DNA from: Aeoliella straminimaris
GTDB lineage: Bacteria; Planctomycetota; Planctomycetia; Pirellulales; Lacipirellulaceae
Direction: 5' to 3'
Length of the DNA stretch: 64,000 bases
Assembly (NCBI RefSeq): GCF_024054565.1
Contig: NZ_JAMXLR010000003.1
Location: 186,001-250,000 of the forward strand
A model generated the notes under the pieces. It was given only the letters and a program-made list of their open reading frames with translations, was not told the origin of the DNA and searched no databases. Position numbers and translations under genes: made by a program. This document shows, piece by piece, positions 18,400 through 28,515 of the stretch; the first letter of the stretch is position 1; each line of letters starts with the position of its first letter.

Positions 18400-21300
18400 C
18401 TACGGAATCGCGGTGCCGAGCAGTTTCGCTTCTTCCTCTTCCTGGATGATGATGCGTGGTGTGACCATCATCATCAGGCTGTCGGTTTCGCGGCCGATAC
18501 CGACGTTGCGGAACAGGCGGTTGATGTACGGCACCTTCGAGAGGAGCGGCACACCGAACTCGTTACGTCCTTCGTTCAGCCGTTTGATACCGCCGAGCAG
18601 CACCGTACCACCGTCGGGCACACTGACCGTTGTTGTCACACTGACGAACTGGAAGGTCGGCAGCTGAACAGTCGTACCACTGCGGATGATATCCTCGGCT
18701 TCGTCGTCCTGCAGCGTGTTACCTTCGGCATCGTCGGTCGTGCTGCTGGAGGAGCTGGTGGAGGTTGTTCCCTCGAAGGTGAACTCCTGCACGTCGCCAA
18801 TCTCGCTGAAGAATGGCACCACCGTCAGTCGGACGTAGCGTCGGTCTTCGGACACCACGGCCTGGATGGTCATGAGTGTACCTTCGCTGAGCACCACGAT
18901 CACCGGTTGCTGTGCGGCGGCAAACTCGCCCACCACTGGCACCACGCTGATGACGAATGGCCTCTGCGAGGTGTCGGCGACGAAGGCTTGCTGACCGTTG
19001 AACAGCGTGACCTTGGGAGCGTTGAGCACGTTGCTGCGAGTATCGCCCTGCGAAGCATTGATGAGGAAGTAAGCCTCAATGTCGCTGAGAATCGCGAAGC
19101 CGAAGGAACTGACGTCCATTGGCGTACCGAAGGTCGGCACCGCCAGGCCGAAACTGTTTTGCCGGAACGGAATGTCCAGGTCGTTCGTGAAGTTGGGGAA
19201 CTCGCCGTCGACCAGACCGACCACCGAACTCGGGAACTCACCTTCGTAGGCCTGACCGGGTTGCAGGGTGCCTCCTGGCGGCTGGTTGTTCTCGATGTTC
19301 ACATCGAAGTCGATACCGATACGTTCGAAGAAGCTGTCACTCAGGCGAATGAACCGCACTTCGATGGTGACCTGCAGGTCCTGCAGACGACGCAATTGCT
19401 CCAACAGGTCGGCGATTTGCTCGTGGACGTCCTGCGTCTGGCTGATGACCAGGCTCAGGTTGGTGGGGAAGGGACGAATTTCCGCCTCGGGTCCACCGTT
19501 TTCCACCCAGGTGTCGCTGGCGACCGTGGAGATGATCAAGTCGATCAGCGAGTCGAAGTCGGCATTGGCCGCACCACCGAGTCCGCCAGGACCACCGCCA
19601 ATCGGCAGGTTGGTGGGAGCACCGATACCGGCACCGCCGCCGGGCATACTTGGTTGAGCGAGCGCCGTAGGAGGCACCTTGCCTTCGGTAGCGTCCGCGT
19701 TGACGAACGACATGGGACCGTGGCCGAACGCTCCGGCACCGTAACCCATCGCGGCATGAGCACTGTTGATCAGGCCCTGCAGACCAATGTTGTTATCGGG
19801 CACGAAGTTCGGAATCGGAATCACCAGGTCGGCAACATCGTACACGTTGGTGTAGATCTCGCCTTCCTTCAGGTGTTCGCTGGTAATCTTCAGCACTTCG
19901 TCCTTAATGACGTAGCTGAGGTGCAACTGCTCGAGAATCAGGTTCAAAGCACTCTTCAGGGAGATCTCATCATTCACGTTCAGCGACACTCGGGTGTCAC
20001 TCGAGACGCCTTCCTGATTCAAACCACGCAGGTCGAGCACCATGTTGACGCCGGTGGCCTTCGACAGGTCGTCGATCACCGTGGCCAGGGGCTCGTTCTG
20101 GTATCGCACCATCACCGGCTTGCGAAGACTGGCTTCGATTTGCAGCTCTTTCTCCGAGCGATGGCGGTTGCGATCGCCGCGTCCCTTGCGGCCACCGGCG
20201 ATGTCTTCCCAGTTTTTGGGGAACACCATCTCGCGTCCATTGGAAGTCGTGGCAATGGAGGCTTCGTCCACGTCGGCGAACGCCTGCCAGTAGCTGCCTT
20301 CTTTCCGCTCGCCAATGTCGCCATTGATATTGTGGCGACGCAGGTTCTTGGCGGTTTGCCAGATCTGCTGGGTGATCAGCTCGTTGGGAGCCAGTTCGCG
20401 AAGTCGCTGAGCGACTTGCTCCATCTCGTAGTAACGCTGATCTTCGTGAAGCTTGTTGAACTCGTTGACCAACTCGGCGATCTTCTGCTGCACTTCGAGT
20501 TCCAACTCGTTGCGGCGGTCGATCTCGGCCAGGATGGCTTTGTTCTGCTCGTCTTGCTCCAGCTCAGCACGATGCTCGCGGAAATACTGCTCGACGTCGT
20601 TGCGTGTGATCTTGATGCGTCCCAACAGACCACGCTTGGTCTCGTCCTTCAAAGCACTCTTCGAGACTTCGGATTCCATCTCGTCGAGCATCTTAATCGC
20701 CTGCTTGGGATCCTTCTGCAGGATCTTCTTGGCGTCGACCTGTACCTGGCTCACATCGGCGTAGAGCTTGCGTGCCAGCACCAACTGCTCGCCCTCGAGC
20801 TTGTCGAGATCCGACGATCCGGAGGCCGGGGGAGTATCAATTGGCTCGACCGGCGAAGCATTCGGAGCCACGTCCAAAGGCTGCGGCGCGGCGGTCAGCA
20901 TCCGGAGGTGGCTATCGAGCCGACCGCGAGAAACTTCGTCCAGATCACCCCGATTGGCGTTCGCTTGCTGGAACAACTCGAGTGCCCGCTCGCGATCCTT
21001 GTCTCGCAGAGCCGACTCACCCGCTTTCAACAGCGACTCAGCACCACTGGCCGGGAGAGCCTCGGCCGCAGGAGTAGACGCGGTGGGCTGGGGCACCTGC
21101 GCGATTCGCAGTTCGGTGACGCCTGGCTGATTTTGCGTGGTCTCCAGATAGTTGGGACCCGTTTGCATCATGCCAGTGGGATTGGCGTAGCGGTTTCTCT
21201 CCGGCACGAAGTCGAGCGTCGTGGGAGAGCTTTCGGGCTGAGCCGTGGCGGGATAAGCCGAGGGAGCCATCTCTTCCAGTTCGTTCATCGGGGGCACCGG

Positions 21301-21756
21301 GTTCGTGGGCCGCAGTTGCGGCAGCGAACCAGGCAGCTCCTCGCGATAGTTGCCATAGGGGCTTTCGGCAGTGGCCGGCATCACATTGGTGTCGACCATC
21401 CGCGTGGGAGCGGCGACGTCCGGTCCCGCGGAGGGGAACGGATCGAGCTGCGACTGCTCGGCGTTCTGTGCCTGCGTCAGTTGGCGACGCACCGAGTTGG
21501 GCGTGTCGCCAAAGTGAAACAGGGGATAGCGGACCTGTGCCTGCTCGGCGCGAGAGACCAGCTTATCGGCTTGGGCAAGGTCGCCCGTTCCGATGGCCTG
21601 CTTCGCCTGAGCGAGCAACGCGTCAACGTCCTGTCGAGACAGGGCCGGGGCCGCTTCGCTGGTGGTGGTGGACTGAGCGGCGGCCTGGCCGGCTATGCCG
21701 ACCACCAGACCGAGGCCCAAGAGCATTACGATTCTAGACATCCGTGTCGCGTTCAA
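18400..21756 (-). CDS. Secretin-family outer-membrane protein with TPR/coiled-coil front
   Basis: 1118 residues. TTG at 21756 is chosen because AAGGAG lies 7 bases upstream; the next ATG is 15 bases inside. A signal peptide ends near residue 28 (GQAAAQS). Residues about 40-75 and 320-480 are helical/TPR-like with long charged stretches. An STN/secretin N-domain (about 550-630, ATVIDDLSKATGVNMVLDL, SLKSALNLILEQLHLSYVI) precedes a ring-building domain (SQTQDVHEQIADLLEQLRRL) and the secretin barrel (about 895-1105, VLNAPKVTLFNGQQA, VPDGGTVLLGGI, PLLSKVPYINRLF). It is related to GspD/PilQ, but no other type II secretion or pilus gene is adjacent. Part of it is homologous to the VWA protein at 54373. 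Export role inferred. Confidence 0.9.
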   Translation of the reverse strand: MNATRMSRIVMLLGLGLVVGIAGQAAAQSTTTSEAAPALSRQDVDALLAQAKQAIGTGDLAQADKLVSRAEQAQVRYPLFHFGDTPNSVRRQLTQAQNAEQSQLDPFPSAGPDVAAPTRMVDTNVMPATAESPYGNYREELPGSLPQLRPTNPVPPMNELEEMAPSAYPATAQPESSPTTLDFVPERNRYANPTGMMQTGPNYLETTQNQPGVTELRIAQVPQPTASTPAAEALPASGAESLLKAGESALRDKDRERALELFQQANANRGDLDEVSRGRLDSHLRMLTAAPQPLDVAPNASPVEPIDTPPASGSSDLDKLEGEQLVLARKLYADVSQVQVDAKKILQKDPKQAIKMLDEMESEVSKSALKDETKRGLLGRIKITRNDVEQYFREHRAELEQDEQNKAILAEIDRRNELELEVQQKIAELVNEFNKLHEDQRYYEMEQVAQRLRELAPNELITQQIWQTAKNLRRHNINGDIGERKEGSYWQAFADVDEASIATTSNGREMVFPKNWEDIAGGRKGRGDRNRHRSEKELQIEASLRKPVMVRYQNEPLATVIDDLSKATGVNMVLDLRGLNQEGVSSDTRVSLNVNDEISLKSALNLILEQLHLSYVIKDEVLKITSEHLKEGEIYTNVYDVADLVIPIPNFVPDNNIGLQGLINSAHAAMGYGAGAFGHGPMSFVNADATEGKVPPTALAQPSMPGGGAGIGAPTNLPIGGGPGGLGGAANADFDSLIDLIISTVASDTWVENGGPEAEIRPFPTNLSLVISQTQDVHEQIADLLEQLRRLQDLQVTIEVRFIRLSDSFFERIGIDFDVNIENNQPPGGTLQPGQAYEGEFPSSVVGLVDGEFPNFTNDLDIPFRQNSFGLAVPTFGTPMDVSSFGFAILSDIEAYFLINASQGDTRSNVLNAPKVTLFNGQQAFVADTSQRPFVISVVPVVGEFAAAQQPVIVVLSEGTLMTIQAVVSEDRRYVRLTVVPFFSEIGDVQEFTFEGTTSTSSSSSTTDDAEGNTLQDDEAEDIIRSGTTVQLPTFQFVSVTTTVSVPDGGTVLLGGIKRLNEGRNEFGVPLLSKVPYINRLFRNVGIGRETDSLMMMVTPRIIIQEEEEAKLLGTAIP

Positions 21757-22137
21757 CTCAACTCTCCTTGTTGCGATGGATCACATCGGCAGCGTACCGT
21801 CCTCGCTCTGCCATCCGTGGCGTGGGGAACGGTAGTCGATTCCGAGAAATTACGGAAGACGTTTTGCGTTAGGTCCTGGGGAGGTGTTTCGAACTACCAT
21901 TCGCTGCTGGCATTCGCGCCGCGAATACCGTTAGCGGTGCAAGTTCGAAGTCACCAGATTTTGGATAAGGGGTTTATGAAAAGCCAATGGTGCGTCGCCA
22001 CACGCCATTTACATGGAGTATGTGGCAAAGCACTAAGACAAGCGGGGGCGTATTTACCTGCCGGCGAGAAACGGGTCAACACCAGTTTCCGGATGTGGCC
22101 AAAAAAACTTTGGCTACGATAGCACCGCCTGCGGTGG
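21757..22137. other. Intergenic region between the secretin and fadA
   Basis: About 380 bases containing the secretin ribosome site (AAGGAG on the minus strand) and presumably its promoter. No gene, repeat or clear terminator was seen. Confidence 0.4.
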
Positions 22138-23295
22138 TTACAGACGCTCGAACACCGTGGCGATGCCCTGCCCCAGGCCGATGCACATGGTTGCCAGGCC
22201 CAGAATTGCATCACGGCTTTGCATGGCATGCAACAGCGTCGTAGCGATGCGGGCCCCGCTGGCGCCCAGGGGATGGCCGATGGCGATCGCCCCGCCATTG
22301 ACGTTGACCTTCGACTCGTCGAGCTGCAGCGCGCGAATGCAGGCGATGGACTGCGCGGCGAATGCCTCGTTTAATTCCACCAGGTCGATATCGTCCAGCG
22401 TCAGCCCCGCTCGCTGCAGTGCTTTCTGCGTGGCAGGTACCGGTCCGGTGCCCATCACGGCCGGATCGACCCCCACCACGGCCGTGGCCAGCACTTTGGC
22501 CATTGGTTTAAGCCCGAGTTCACTGGCCCGCTGGTCGCTCATCACCAGCACGGCGGATGCTCCATCGTTCAGCGGCGAGCTATTGCCGGCGGTAACGGTG
22601 CCCACACCCGGCATGAACGCAGGCTTGAGCGCCGCCAGCGCTTCCATACTGGCGTCATCGCGTACGCACTGGTCGCGGGTGCATTGCACTCGGTTGCCTG
22701 CTTCGTCCCGGCCCCAGATGGGAATGATCTCCGCATTGAACGCCCCGGACTCAAACGCCGCGGAGGCCTTTTGATGACTGGCCAAGGCAAACTCGTCTTG
22801 CTCCTGGCGCGAAATAGCACCCGACTGCGCGAGGAACTCGGCGGTTACTCCCATCAGCAAGGTCCCCTTGCTGGTGTTCTTGAACAACCGCGGATTGAGA
22901 TCCACACCAGCGTCCATCGGAATGTGGTGCATGTGCTCGGTGCCGCCGATGATGTGCACGTCTTCGGCTTCGGCAATGATCGAATGCGCGGCTTGATTGA
23001 GCGCCTGCAAACTGCTGCCGCACAACCGGTTGATCGTGGCCCCACCGGTCTCGAACGGCAGATCGGCCATCAGCCCAACGATGCGCCCCATGTTGAGGCC
23101 TTGCTCGCCTTGCTGCTGTGTGTTGCCGATCAAAACGTCTTCGACCGCCGCGGGGTCGATACCCGTTCGCTCGACCAACGCCCGCACCACCGCCGTTGCC
23201 AGGTCGTCGCTTCGCACATCGCGAAACATACCGATCTCGGCGTGCGACCGTCCAATCGCGGTTCGACAAGCATCAATAACGACGGGAGTAGGCAT
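22138..23295 (-). CDS. fadA: 3-ketoacyl-CoA thiolase (acetyl-CoA C-acyltransferase)
   Basis: 385 residues, the usual length for FadA. It catalyses the last step of fatty-acid beta-oxidation, splitting 3-ketoacyl-CoA with CoA to give acetyl-CoA. The nucleophilic Cys92 lies in [12 protein letters not shown]. The acid/base pair is His in [17 protein letters not shown] and Cys in [10 protein letters not shown], and NEAFAAQ is present. It closely follows FadA rather than the acetoacetyl-CoA thiolases. It lies 45 bases after the fadB-type gene on the same strand, so the two should form one operon and one multienzyme complex. Confidence 0.95.
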   Translation of the reverse strand: MPTPVVIDACRTAIGRSHAEIGMFRDVRSDDLATAVVRALVERTGIDPAAVEDVLIGNTQQQGEQGLNMGRIVGLMADLPFETGGATINRLCGSSLQALNQAAHSIIAEAEDVHIIGGTEHMHHIPMDAGVDLNPRLFKNTSKGTLLMGVTAEFLAQSGAISRQEQDEFALASHQKASAAFESGAFNAEIIPIWGRDEAGNRVQCTRDQCVRDDASMEALAALKPAFMPGVGTVTAGNSSPLNDGASAVLVMSDQRASELGLKPMAKVLATAVVGVDPAVMGTGPVPATQKALQRAGLTLDDIDLVELNEAFAAQSIACIRALQLDESKVNVNGGAIAIGHPLGASGARIATTLLHAMQSRDAILGLATMCIGLGQGIATVFERL

Positions 23296-23340
23296 CGGGG
23301 ACAGGAGCGTGGGTCAGGTTTCAGGATCAGCGATTCGGAT

Positions 23341-25491
23341 TCAACGGGCGTAGAACTTCGAACCCTCTTTGGCTCGGTTGAGTATCATCTTGGTTGGTTC
23401 GTAGCGTTTGCCGAGCGACTTGAGTTGCTCGAGCTTTTCAACAATCGTGTCGGCGCCCACCTGGTCGGCCCAGAAGAACAAGCCCCCCAGGAATGGCGGG
23501 AAGCCAATGCCCATGATCAAGGCCAGGTCGACATCGCGAACGTCGTCCACGATGCCCTCTTCCACGGCGCGGGTTGCTTCCACCAGCATCGGCAACAACA
23601 GTCGATCGGTCAAATCGTGGGATTGGCTCGCCGAATCGGCCAGCTGGGCGATGATGGCATCGGCTTCGGCACTGGGCTCTTTCTTCCAGCGGCCACGTTT
23701 ATCTTTCTTCCAGTCGAAAAAGCCCTTGCCGTTCTTCTGCCCCAACCGACCGGCCGAAACCAACTTGTCGACCACGGGCGTGGGCACCACGCGATCGCTG
23801 AAGGCTTCCTGCAATACCTTGCCAGCGTGCAGACAGACATCCAGCCCCACGACGTCGTGCAACTCGATGGGGCCCATCGGCATTCCGAACTCTTTGGCCG
23901 TTTTGTCGATCGCCTTGATCGTAGCGCCTTCGCCCAGCAGCACGGCTGCTTCGTTCATGTAGGGCAGCAACAGCCGATTGACGAGAAAGCCTGGACCATC
24001 ATTCACCACCACGGGAAACTTGCCCAGCTGCCGGGCAAATGCCGCAGCGCGTTCGATGGTCTCGTCGCTCGACTTCTCGCCCCGAATCACTTCGATCAAC
24101 GGCATCTTCCGCACTGGGTTGAAGAAGTGCAGTCCGCAGAACCGCTCGGGGTGTTTCAAGCCCGAAGCCAGCTTCGTGATGGGAATCGTCGACGTGTTCG
24201 AGCAAAGCACGGTGCTGTCCTTGGCGATCGGTTCGATTCCGGCGAACAACTTCTGCTTGATGGCCGCGTCTTCGATGATCGCCTCGACCACAATGTCGCA
24301 CCCACCGACTTCGGTAGACTCGGTTACGGTCCCCAGGTGTTGGCCCAGGTCGAGCACCTTCTCCAGGTCGGGACCTTTTTTCTCGCGATCGTAGGCGGCT
24401 TCCTTCAGCACCGACTTTTCACCGGCCGCCAGGGCATCGGAGCGGTTGTCGGCCAGAAGCACGTCCACGCCGCGCCGCAAACCAACCGCTGCAATGCCCT
24501 GGCCCATGGTGCCGGCGCCAATCACTCCCAGGCTCTGCTCCTTCGTCTTGCGACTTGCTCCCGCTCCGTTTTTATTGCGATCCTGCAGGAAAAACACGTT
24601 CAGCAGCGATCGATTGATGGGCGAACCAAACAGCGGGGCAAACTGCTCCGATTCCATCTTCGACGCCGCATCGGCATCGACCATGGAAGACTCGAGCAGC
24701 AACTCCAACGCCACCACGGGGGCCGGGTAGTGGCCGCCTGTCTCCTTCTGGATCATGGCCACGGCCGTCGCGCCCAGGAAGGCGAGTTCGGTTTCGGTCA
24801 TCGCGATCGGCTGGTTCCACCTCTCGCGATTGGCAAGATAGGTGCCCGCTGCGCGGTCGGCGTGAATCATCCGCGCTGCCGCTTCCAACAGATGGTCCTC
24901 CACCTTTTCGCCGGCCGGCACGATATCGTCGGCCAGCCCCATCTTGTAGGCTTCCACGCCGCTGGAGTTCGCCGTGCTGGTGATCATCTCCACGGCATTG
25001 GCCAATCCAATGACGCGCGGCGTGCGGACGGTGCCCCCCCAGCCGGGGAACAGTCCGAGTTTCACTTCGGGGAAGCCGAGCTGTGTCTTGGGGTTATCGG
25101 TGACGATGCGACGATCGCACCATATGGCCAGTTCCAAACCGCCGCCAACGCAAATGCCATCGATGCAGGCCACCGTTACGTAGCTGCAGGTCGACAAGCG
25201 GCGAAACAGGTCCTTGCCTTCCTGGCTGACAGCAATGATCACATCGGCCGGCTGATCCAGCGACGCCGCGAACTCTTTCAGATCGGCGCCGGCAATAAAA
25301 CTGCCAGGCTTGGCACTGGTAATCACCAGGCCTACGATATCCGTTCGCTCAGAAAGTGCGTCGAGGTGCGCGTCGATTTCCTCCAGCAGATCGCGGGAGA
25401 GCACGTTCAGACTGTGCTCGGCATGGTCGAGCGACAAACGTGCAATGCCTGTCAGCGGAAAGTCGAGCTTGGTATGGCGAAAAGCCGTCAT
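23341..25491 (-). CDS. fadB: Multifunctional enoyl-CoA hydratase / 3-hydroxyacyl-CoA dehydrogenase
   Basis: 716 residues, the FadB/FadJ layout. N-terminal crotonase domain (about 1-190) with oxyanion-hole motif SFIAGADLKEF and the catalytic Glu region LGFPEVKLGLFPGWGG. Then an NAD-binding domain starting at LGVIGAGTMGQGIA (about 321), SNTSTIPITKLA, and the dehydrogenase His in GLHFFNPVRKMPLIEV. The 3HCDH C-terminal domain includes GFLVNRLLLPYMNEA. It hydrates trans-2-enoyl-CoA and oxidises the 3-hydroxyacyl-CoA to 3-ketoacyl-CoA, which the adjacent thiolase cleaves. All catalytic regions look intact. Confidence 0.95.
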   Translation of the reverse strand: MTAFRHTKLDFPLTGIARLSLDHAEHSLNVLSRDLLEEIDAHLDALSERTDIVGLVITSAKPGSFIAGADLKEFAASLDQPADVIIAVSQEGKDLFRRLSTCSYVTVACIDGICVGGGLELAIWCDRRIVTDNPKTQLGFPEVKLGLFPGWGGTVRTPRVIGLANAVEMITSTANSSGVEAYKMGLADDIVPAGEKVEDHLLEAAARMIHADRAAGTYLANRERWNQPIAMTETELAFLGATAVAMIQKETGGHYPAPVVALELLLESSMVDADAASKMESEQFAPLFGSPINRSLLNVFFLQDRNKNGAGASRKTKEQSLGVIGAGTMGQGIAAVGLRRGVDVLLADNRSDALAAGEKSVLKEAAYDREKKGPDLEKVLDLGQHLGTVTESTEVGGCDIVVEAIIEDAAIKQKLFAGIEPIAKDSTVLCSNTSTIPITKLASGLKHPERFCGLHFFNPVRKMPLIEVIRGEKSSDETIERAAAFARQLGKFPVVVNDGPGFLVNRLLLPYMNEAAVLLGEGATIKAIDKTAKEFGMPMGPIELHDVVGLDVCLHAGKVLQEAFSDRVVPTPVVDKLVSAGRLGQKNGKGFFDWKKDKRGRWKKEPSAEADAIIAQLADSASQSHDLTDRLLLPMLVEATRAVEEGIVDDVRDVDLALIMGIGFPPFLGGLFFWADQVGADTIVEKLEQLKSLGKRYEPTKMILNRAKEGSKFYAR

Positions 25492-25683
25492 GGCGATTGC
25501 TTCGACAAGGACCGGGGCGAGTCATTCCTCCACACTCGCCAATGTGATGTTCAAGGTAACCTACAACGATCGCGGGAACTAGGAGGCAACGGCCCTTTGC
25601 GAGTTTGTGCTGCGTCTGGCTGCAGTTCCATTTTACGCATGGGTCGATTGACAGGGTCCACCATGTATGGCCAACTAGTTGTC

Positions 25684-26172
25684 ATGGCCGAGTCGCCCCA
25701 AGCTGCCGAAACCTCCCCTTCTAACAAGCAAAACTGGCTGATCGCCGTTTTGCTGCTGGGGGTGCTGGGCATCGTGCTGGCCGTGAATTTTTTCGCCAAG
25801 CAGTCGGTCACTCGGGTGAGCACCGACGGCAACGCCCAGCCCGCAAAAACGGACATCGCCCCCGCCGAGGGCATCACGCTGCTCACCTCGGGCGAACCTT
25901 CCCTGCCAACCGTTACGGTCGCGTTTCAGCCTGGAATGGTAGTGCTCGACGCGTTGGTGGCCGCTGAGCAAGCCGACTCGCGGTGGCAGTTCAGCTACCA
26001 GGGCACAGGGGATTCTGCATTGTTGATCAGCTTAGCGGGATTGGAGAGCCAGGGCTCGGACGGTCGAAACTGGCTGTATGAAGTCAACGGCGAACTCGCC
26101 CAGCGAAGTATCGGTGTCGAGCCCGTGAAGCCGGGCGACCGTGTCTTGTGGAAGTTCGCCACATACGAATAA
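25684..26172 (+). CDS. Membrane-anchored DUF4430 (transcobalamin-like) protein
   Basis: 162 residues from ATG 25684; ATGs at 25663 and 25639 are in frame and possible. One N-terminal membrane helix (NWLIAVLLLGVLGIVLAV) is followed by a linker. A DUF4430 domain follows (about 75-162), with the hallmark end GRNWLYEVNGELAQRSIG and GDRVLWKF. DUF4430 resembles the C-terminal domain of the corrinoid-binding proteins transcobalamin and intrinsic factor. The next gene, 54 bases downstream, encodes an ECF-transporter-like membrane protein, so the pair may bind and take up a small molecule such as a corrinoid. Substrate is inference. Confidence 0.75.
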   Translation: MAESPQAAETSPSNKQNWLIAVLLLGVLGIVLAVNFFAKQSVTRVSTDGNAQPAKTDIAPAEGITLLTSGEPSLPTVTVAFQPGMVVLDALVAAEQADSRWQFSYQGTGDSALLISLAGLESQGSDGRNWLYEVNGELAQRSIGVEPVKPGDRVLWKFATYE

Positions 26173-26226
26173 TAGGGAAAGCTGGCTAACAGCTTTTTGG
26201 CACCTGATTTTTAAGAGGATTCTGCC

Positions 26227-26805
26227 GTGCGACGGTTCTTGCAACTCAACAGCGATCACTTGGTCTTCGTTCTTCTCGTTGTCATCGCCGTGGTTGGCCG
26301 GATGGGCCGCCCCGACTGGAACTTCACGCCAGTGGCCGCGACCGCGTTGTTCGCCGGGTTCTACTTTCGCAATCGGCTGATCGCCGCGATGGTGCCGCTG
26401 GCGGCGCTCGCGATCAGCGACTTCGCCGAGCCGGTGCACAGCAGCCGCTGGGTGATGGCCACCGTGTGGGCAGCCATGTTGTTGCCAGCGGTACTTGGTC
26501 CTTGGTTGCGATCCAGCCAAACTAAGCTTCAAGCCATTACGCGTGGTACGGTCGGCGCGCTGGCGCCTTCGGCCTTGTTCTTCCTGACCACCAACTTCGC
26601 CGTGTGGGCCGTAGATGCGTTGGGCGGGAGCAACATGCTTTACTCGTCGAACCTGACGGGCCTGGCAGCGTGCTACGCCGCGGGCATTCCGTTCTACGCC
26701 AAGATGATTGCCGGCGACTTGTTCTACATGTCGCTGCTGTTCGGTGCCTACGCACTGGTTACCAGCGCTACACGGCAGCCGGCTTCCACGCAGCCCTCGC
26801 TGTAG
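26227..26805 (+). CDS. DUF6580-type membrane protein (ECF S-component-like)
   Basis: 192 residues. GTG at 26227 follows AGAGGA at 7 bases. Five or six hydrophobic segments (LVFVLLVVIAVVGRMG, AATALFAGFYF, MATVWAAMLLPAVLGPWL, MIAGDLFYMSLLFGAYAL) and the N-terminal pattern RPDWNFTPVAATALFAG are characteristic of DUF6580 proteins, which resemble substrate-binding S-components of energy-coupling-factor transporters. No ATPase is nearby. Probably co-transcribed with the DUF4430 gene. Confidence 0.72.
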   Translation: MRRFLQLNSDHLVFVLLVVIAVVGRMGRPDWNFTPVAATALFAGFYFRNRLIAAMVPLAALAISDFAEPVHSSRWVMATVWAAMLLPAVLGPWLRSSQTKLQAITRGTVGALAPSALFFLTTNFAVWAVDALGGSNMLYSSNLTGLAACYAAGIPFYAKMIAGDLFYMSLLFGAYALVTSATRQPASTQPSL

Positions 26806-26877
26806 GGCTGCCGAACGGCAAACACGGTCGGACCGCAGAGCCCTGCGGGCTGGAGCAGTAGAAGTTTGCGAGGCAGT

Positions 26878-28269
26878 CTATGCCCCGGGCTGGGCCGCGC
26901 CTTCTTCCATCATCTCTTCAGCGGCTTCCTCGTCACTTTCGGGTGGTGCCTCGACGGCCTCCACGCCAAGTGCGGCCGTGGTGTCGGCAACGGAAGCGGC
27001 CATTTGCTTGATGTTGTCGGCCAGTGTCAGTTCGACGATGTCGCGATCGGCGGCCTGGCTGATCACCGGGTTGATGGCCTTCACCACGTCATCCAGCATG
27101 CCAACCAAACGGGCATCTTTTACCGTGGGCTTCACGGCTTCGATGCCCTTCTTCAAGCCGCTCAGACGCAGCAGTACGCGACGGGCCTGATATTCGCTGG
27201 GCAGTTCGGCATCGCCGCTGAATCCTCCCCCAAATCCGCCGCGGTATCCGCCTCGCATGCCGCCCATGCCACCACCGGGGCCCAAGACACTCTCTTCGAA
27301 TTCCACGGCCCTCTCCTGCTCGTCCGACGTGATGTCCGTGGCCAACTGCAGCATGGTCTGGGCGGTCTTTTGCTCGTCGATGCCAGTGGCCGACTGGTAT
27401 GCAGCCTTATAGGCTTCCAGTTGCTCGGCGATGCGAACTCGCGTGTTCAGTCGCGTATCCTCATCGCCAATGGCCTTCATCATGGCCAGGTGCACTTTAT
27501 TGCCATCGCCTAGTGCACCAAATCCTGCCAAACCGCGGGCGGCAATTACTTTCATCCATTGCGCGACGCTTGGCTGAATGTCGTGCGGCATGTCGTCTTT
27601 CTCCAGCACAGCCAGCAGAGCGTTCGCCGTGGCGGTACGATTCGCTGGGGGCAATCCCTCGTACGCGGCGGCATGACGCTCCAGCCCGATCAGCGCGCCC
27701 ACAATCAATGGTGCCGGGGTACCAGCGTCGTTGATGCCATCCGAAACGTATTTCGTGAGGTACTCGTTGGCTTCTGGCAGTGGCTTCGGTTCGCTACTGC
27801 CTCCGCGACTCGCGTACTCCGCATCGAGTTCGCCGATCAGCAGCATTGCATTGTATCGCACCGCGGGATGGCACCTGGCCTCCACGACTTGCTTGACGAC
27901 GGGAAGGGTAACGGTGGTCACCCCCTTCGCCACGGTTGGATCGGCATTGCGCAGGAAGCTGCGAACATAGTCGCTGCGAAGCCTCGCCAACTCGCCCAAC
28001 GACGCCGCGTCGTATTGAGTCATCAGTGGCAAGTAGTAGTTCTTAATAAATAGACCGAACTCTCTTCTGCGTTCGGCATCATCCGTCGGGCTTCGGGCAT
28101 AGCTCTTTGCGCGGGTCATGCCGAGTCGCTTGGCCGACTCGTCGATCGGCAACGACTGGAACTGAGCCCGGGCACACGGTGCGGCCACCACTGCAGCGAT
28201 GAGCGCGAGCGAGTATACCGACAACCGACCGGACAAAGTGCGAGCGGCAAGATGGCGAACAAATAGCAC
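26878..28269 (-). CDS. Secreted helical-repeat protein, function unknown
   Basis: 463 residues from GTG 28269, chosen because GAGGA lies 6 bases upstream and because a signal peptide then starts the protein (YSLALIAAVVAAPCARAQFQ). The mature part is mostly alpha-helical and HEAT-like (YNAMLLIGELDAEYASRGG, MKVIAARGLAGFG). A Gly/Arg/Met-rich stretch (GPGGGMGGMRGGYRGGFGGG) occurs at about residue 350. The C-terminus is acidic (EEAAEEMMEEGAAQ). I do not recognise a named family beyond planctomycete hypothetical proteins. Periplasmic location is inferred. Confidence 0.75.
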   Translation of the reverse strand: MLFVRHLAARTLSGRLSVYSLALIAAVVAAPCARAQFQSLPIDESAKRLGMTRAKSYARSPTDDAERRREFGLFIKNYYLPLMTQYDAASLGELARLRSDYVRSFLRNADPTVAKGVTTVTLPVVKQVVEARCHPAVRYNAMLLIGELDAEYASRGGSSEPKPLPEANEYLTKYVSDGINDAGTPAPLIVGALIGLERHAAAYEGLPPANRTATANALLAVLEKDDMPHDIQPSVAQWMKVIAARGLAGFGALGDGNKVHLAMMKAIGDEDTRLNTRVRIAEQLEAYKAAYQSATGIDEQKTAQTMLQLATDITSDEQERAVEFEESVLGPGGGMGGMRGGYRGGFGGGFSGDAELPSEYQARRVLLRLSGLKKGIEAVKPTVKDARLVGMLDDVVKAINPVISQAADRDIVELTLADNIKQMAASVADTTAALGVEAVEAPPESDEEAAEEMMEEGAAQPGA

Positions 28270-28515
28270 GGCAGTTCCTCGAACAGGGGTGCCCCGCCCC
28301 AGGGTGTCGTATTCCCCGGACAGGCACGATAAAGTGAAAAATGGCAACCACTTACGCCGGCTGCCACTCCTTCCAGACTAGCAACCAAACCGCCTAAAAT
28401 CAAGAATTGAGCTAGCACGTCGCCGGCAGGCAACGCCCTCGGAGGGTGCGAAAAAGCCGGTTCTATCAGCAAATCGTTGGCCTACCCTGGTTTTATTGCG
28501 GGCGCACACGGTCTC

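Noticed and set aside
18370-22122. A 1250-codon open frame on the plus strand opposite the secretin
   Set aside because: It mirrors the secretin gene in the opposite strand, has no domain, and its composition (many His, Val, Arg) is that of an antisense frame in GC-rich DNA.
22684-25660. Very long plus-strand frame across fadB and fadA leading into the DUF4430 gene
   Set aside because: The part before about 25640 is antisense to two well-identified beta-oxidation genes. Only the last 160 or so codons carry a recognisable domain, so the start was set at 25684.
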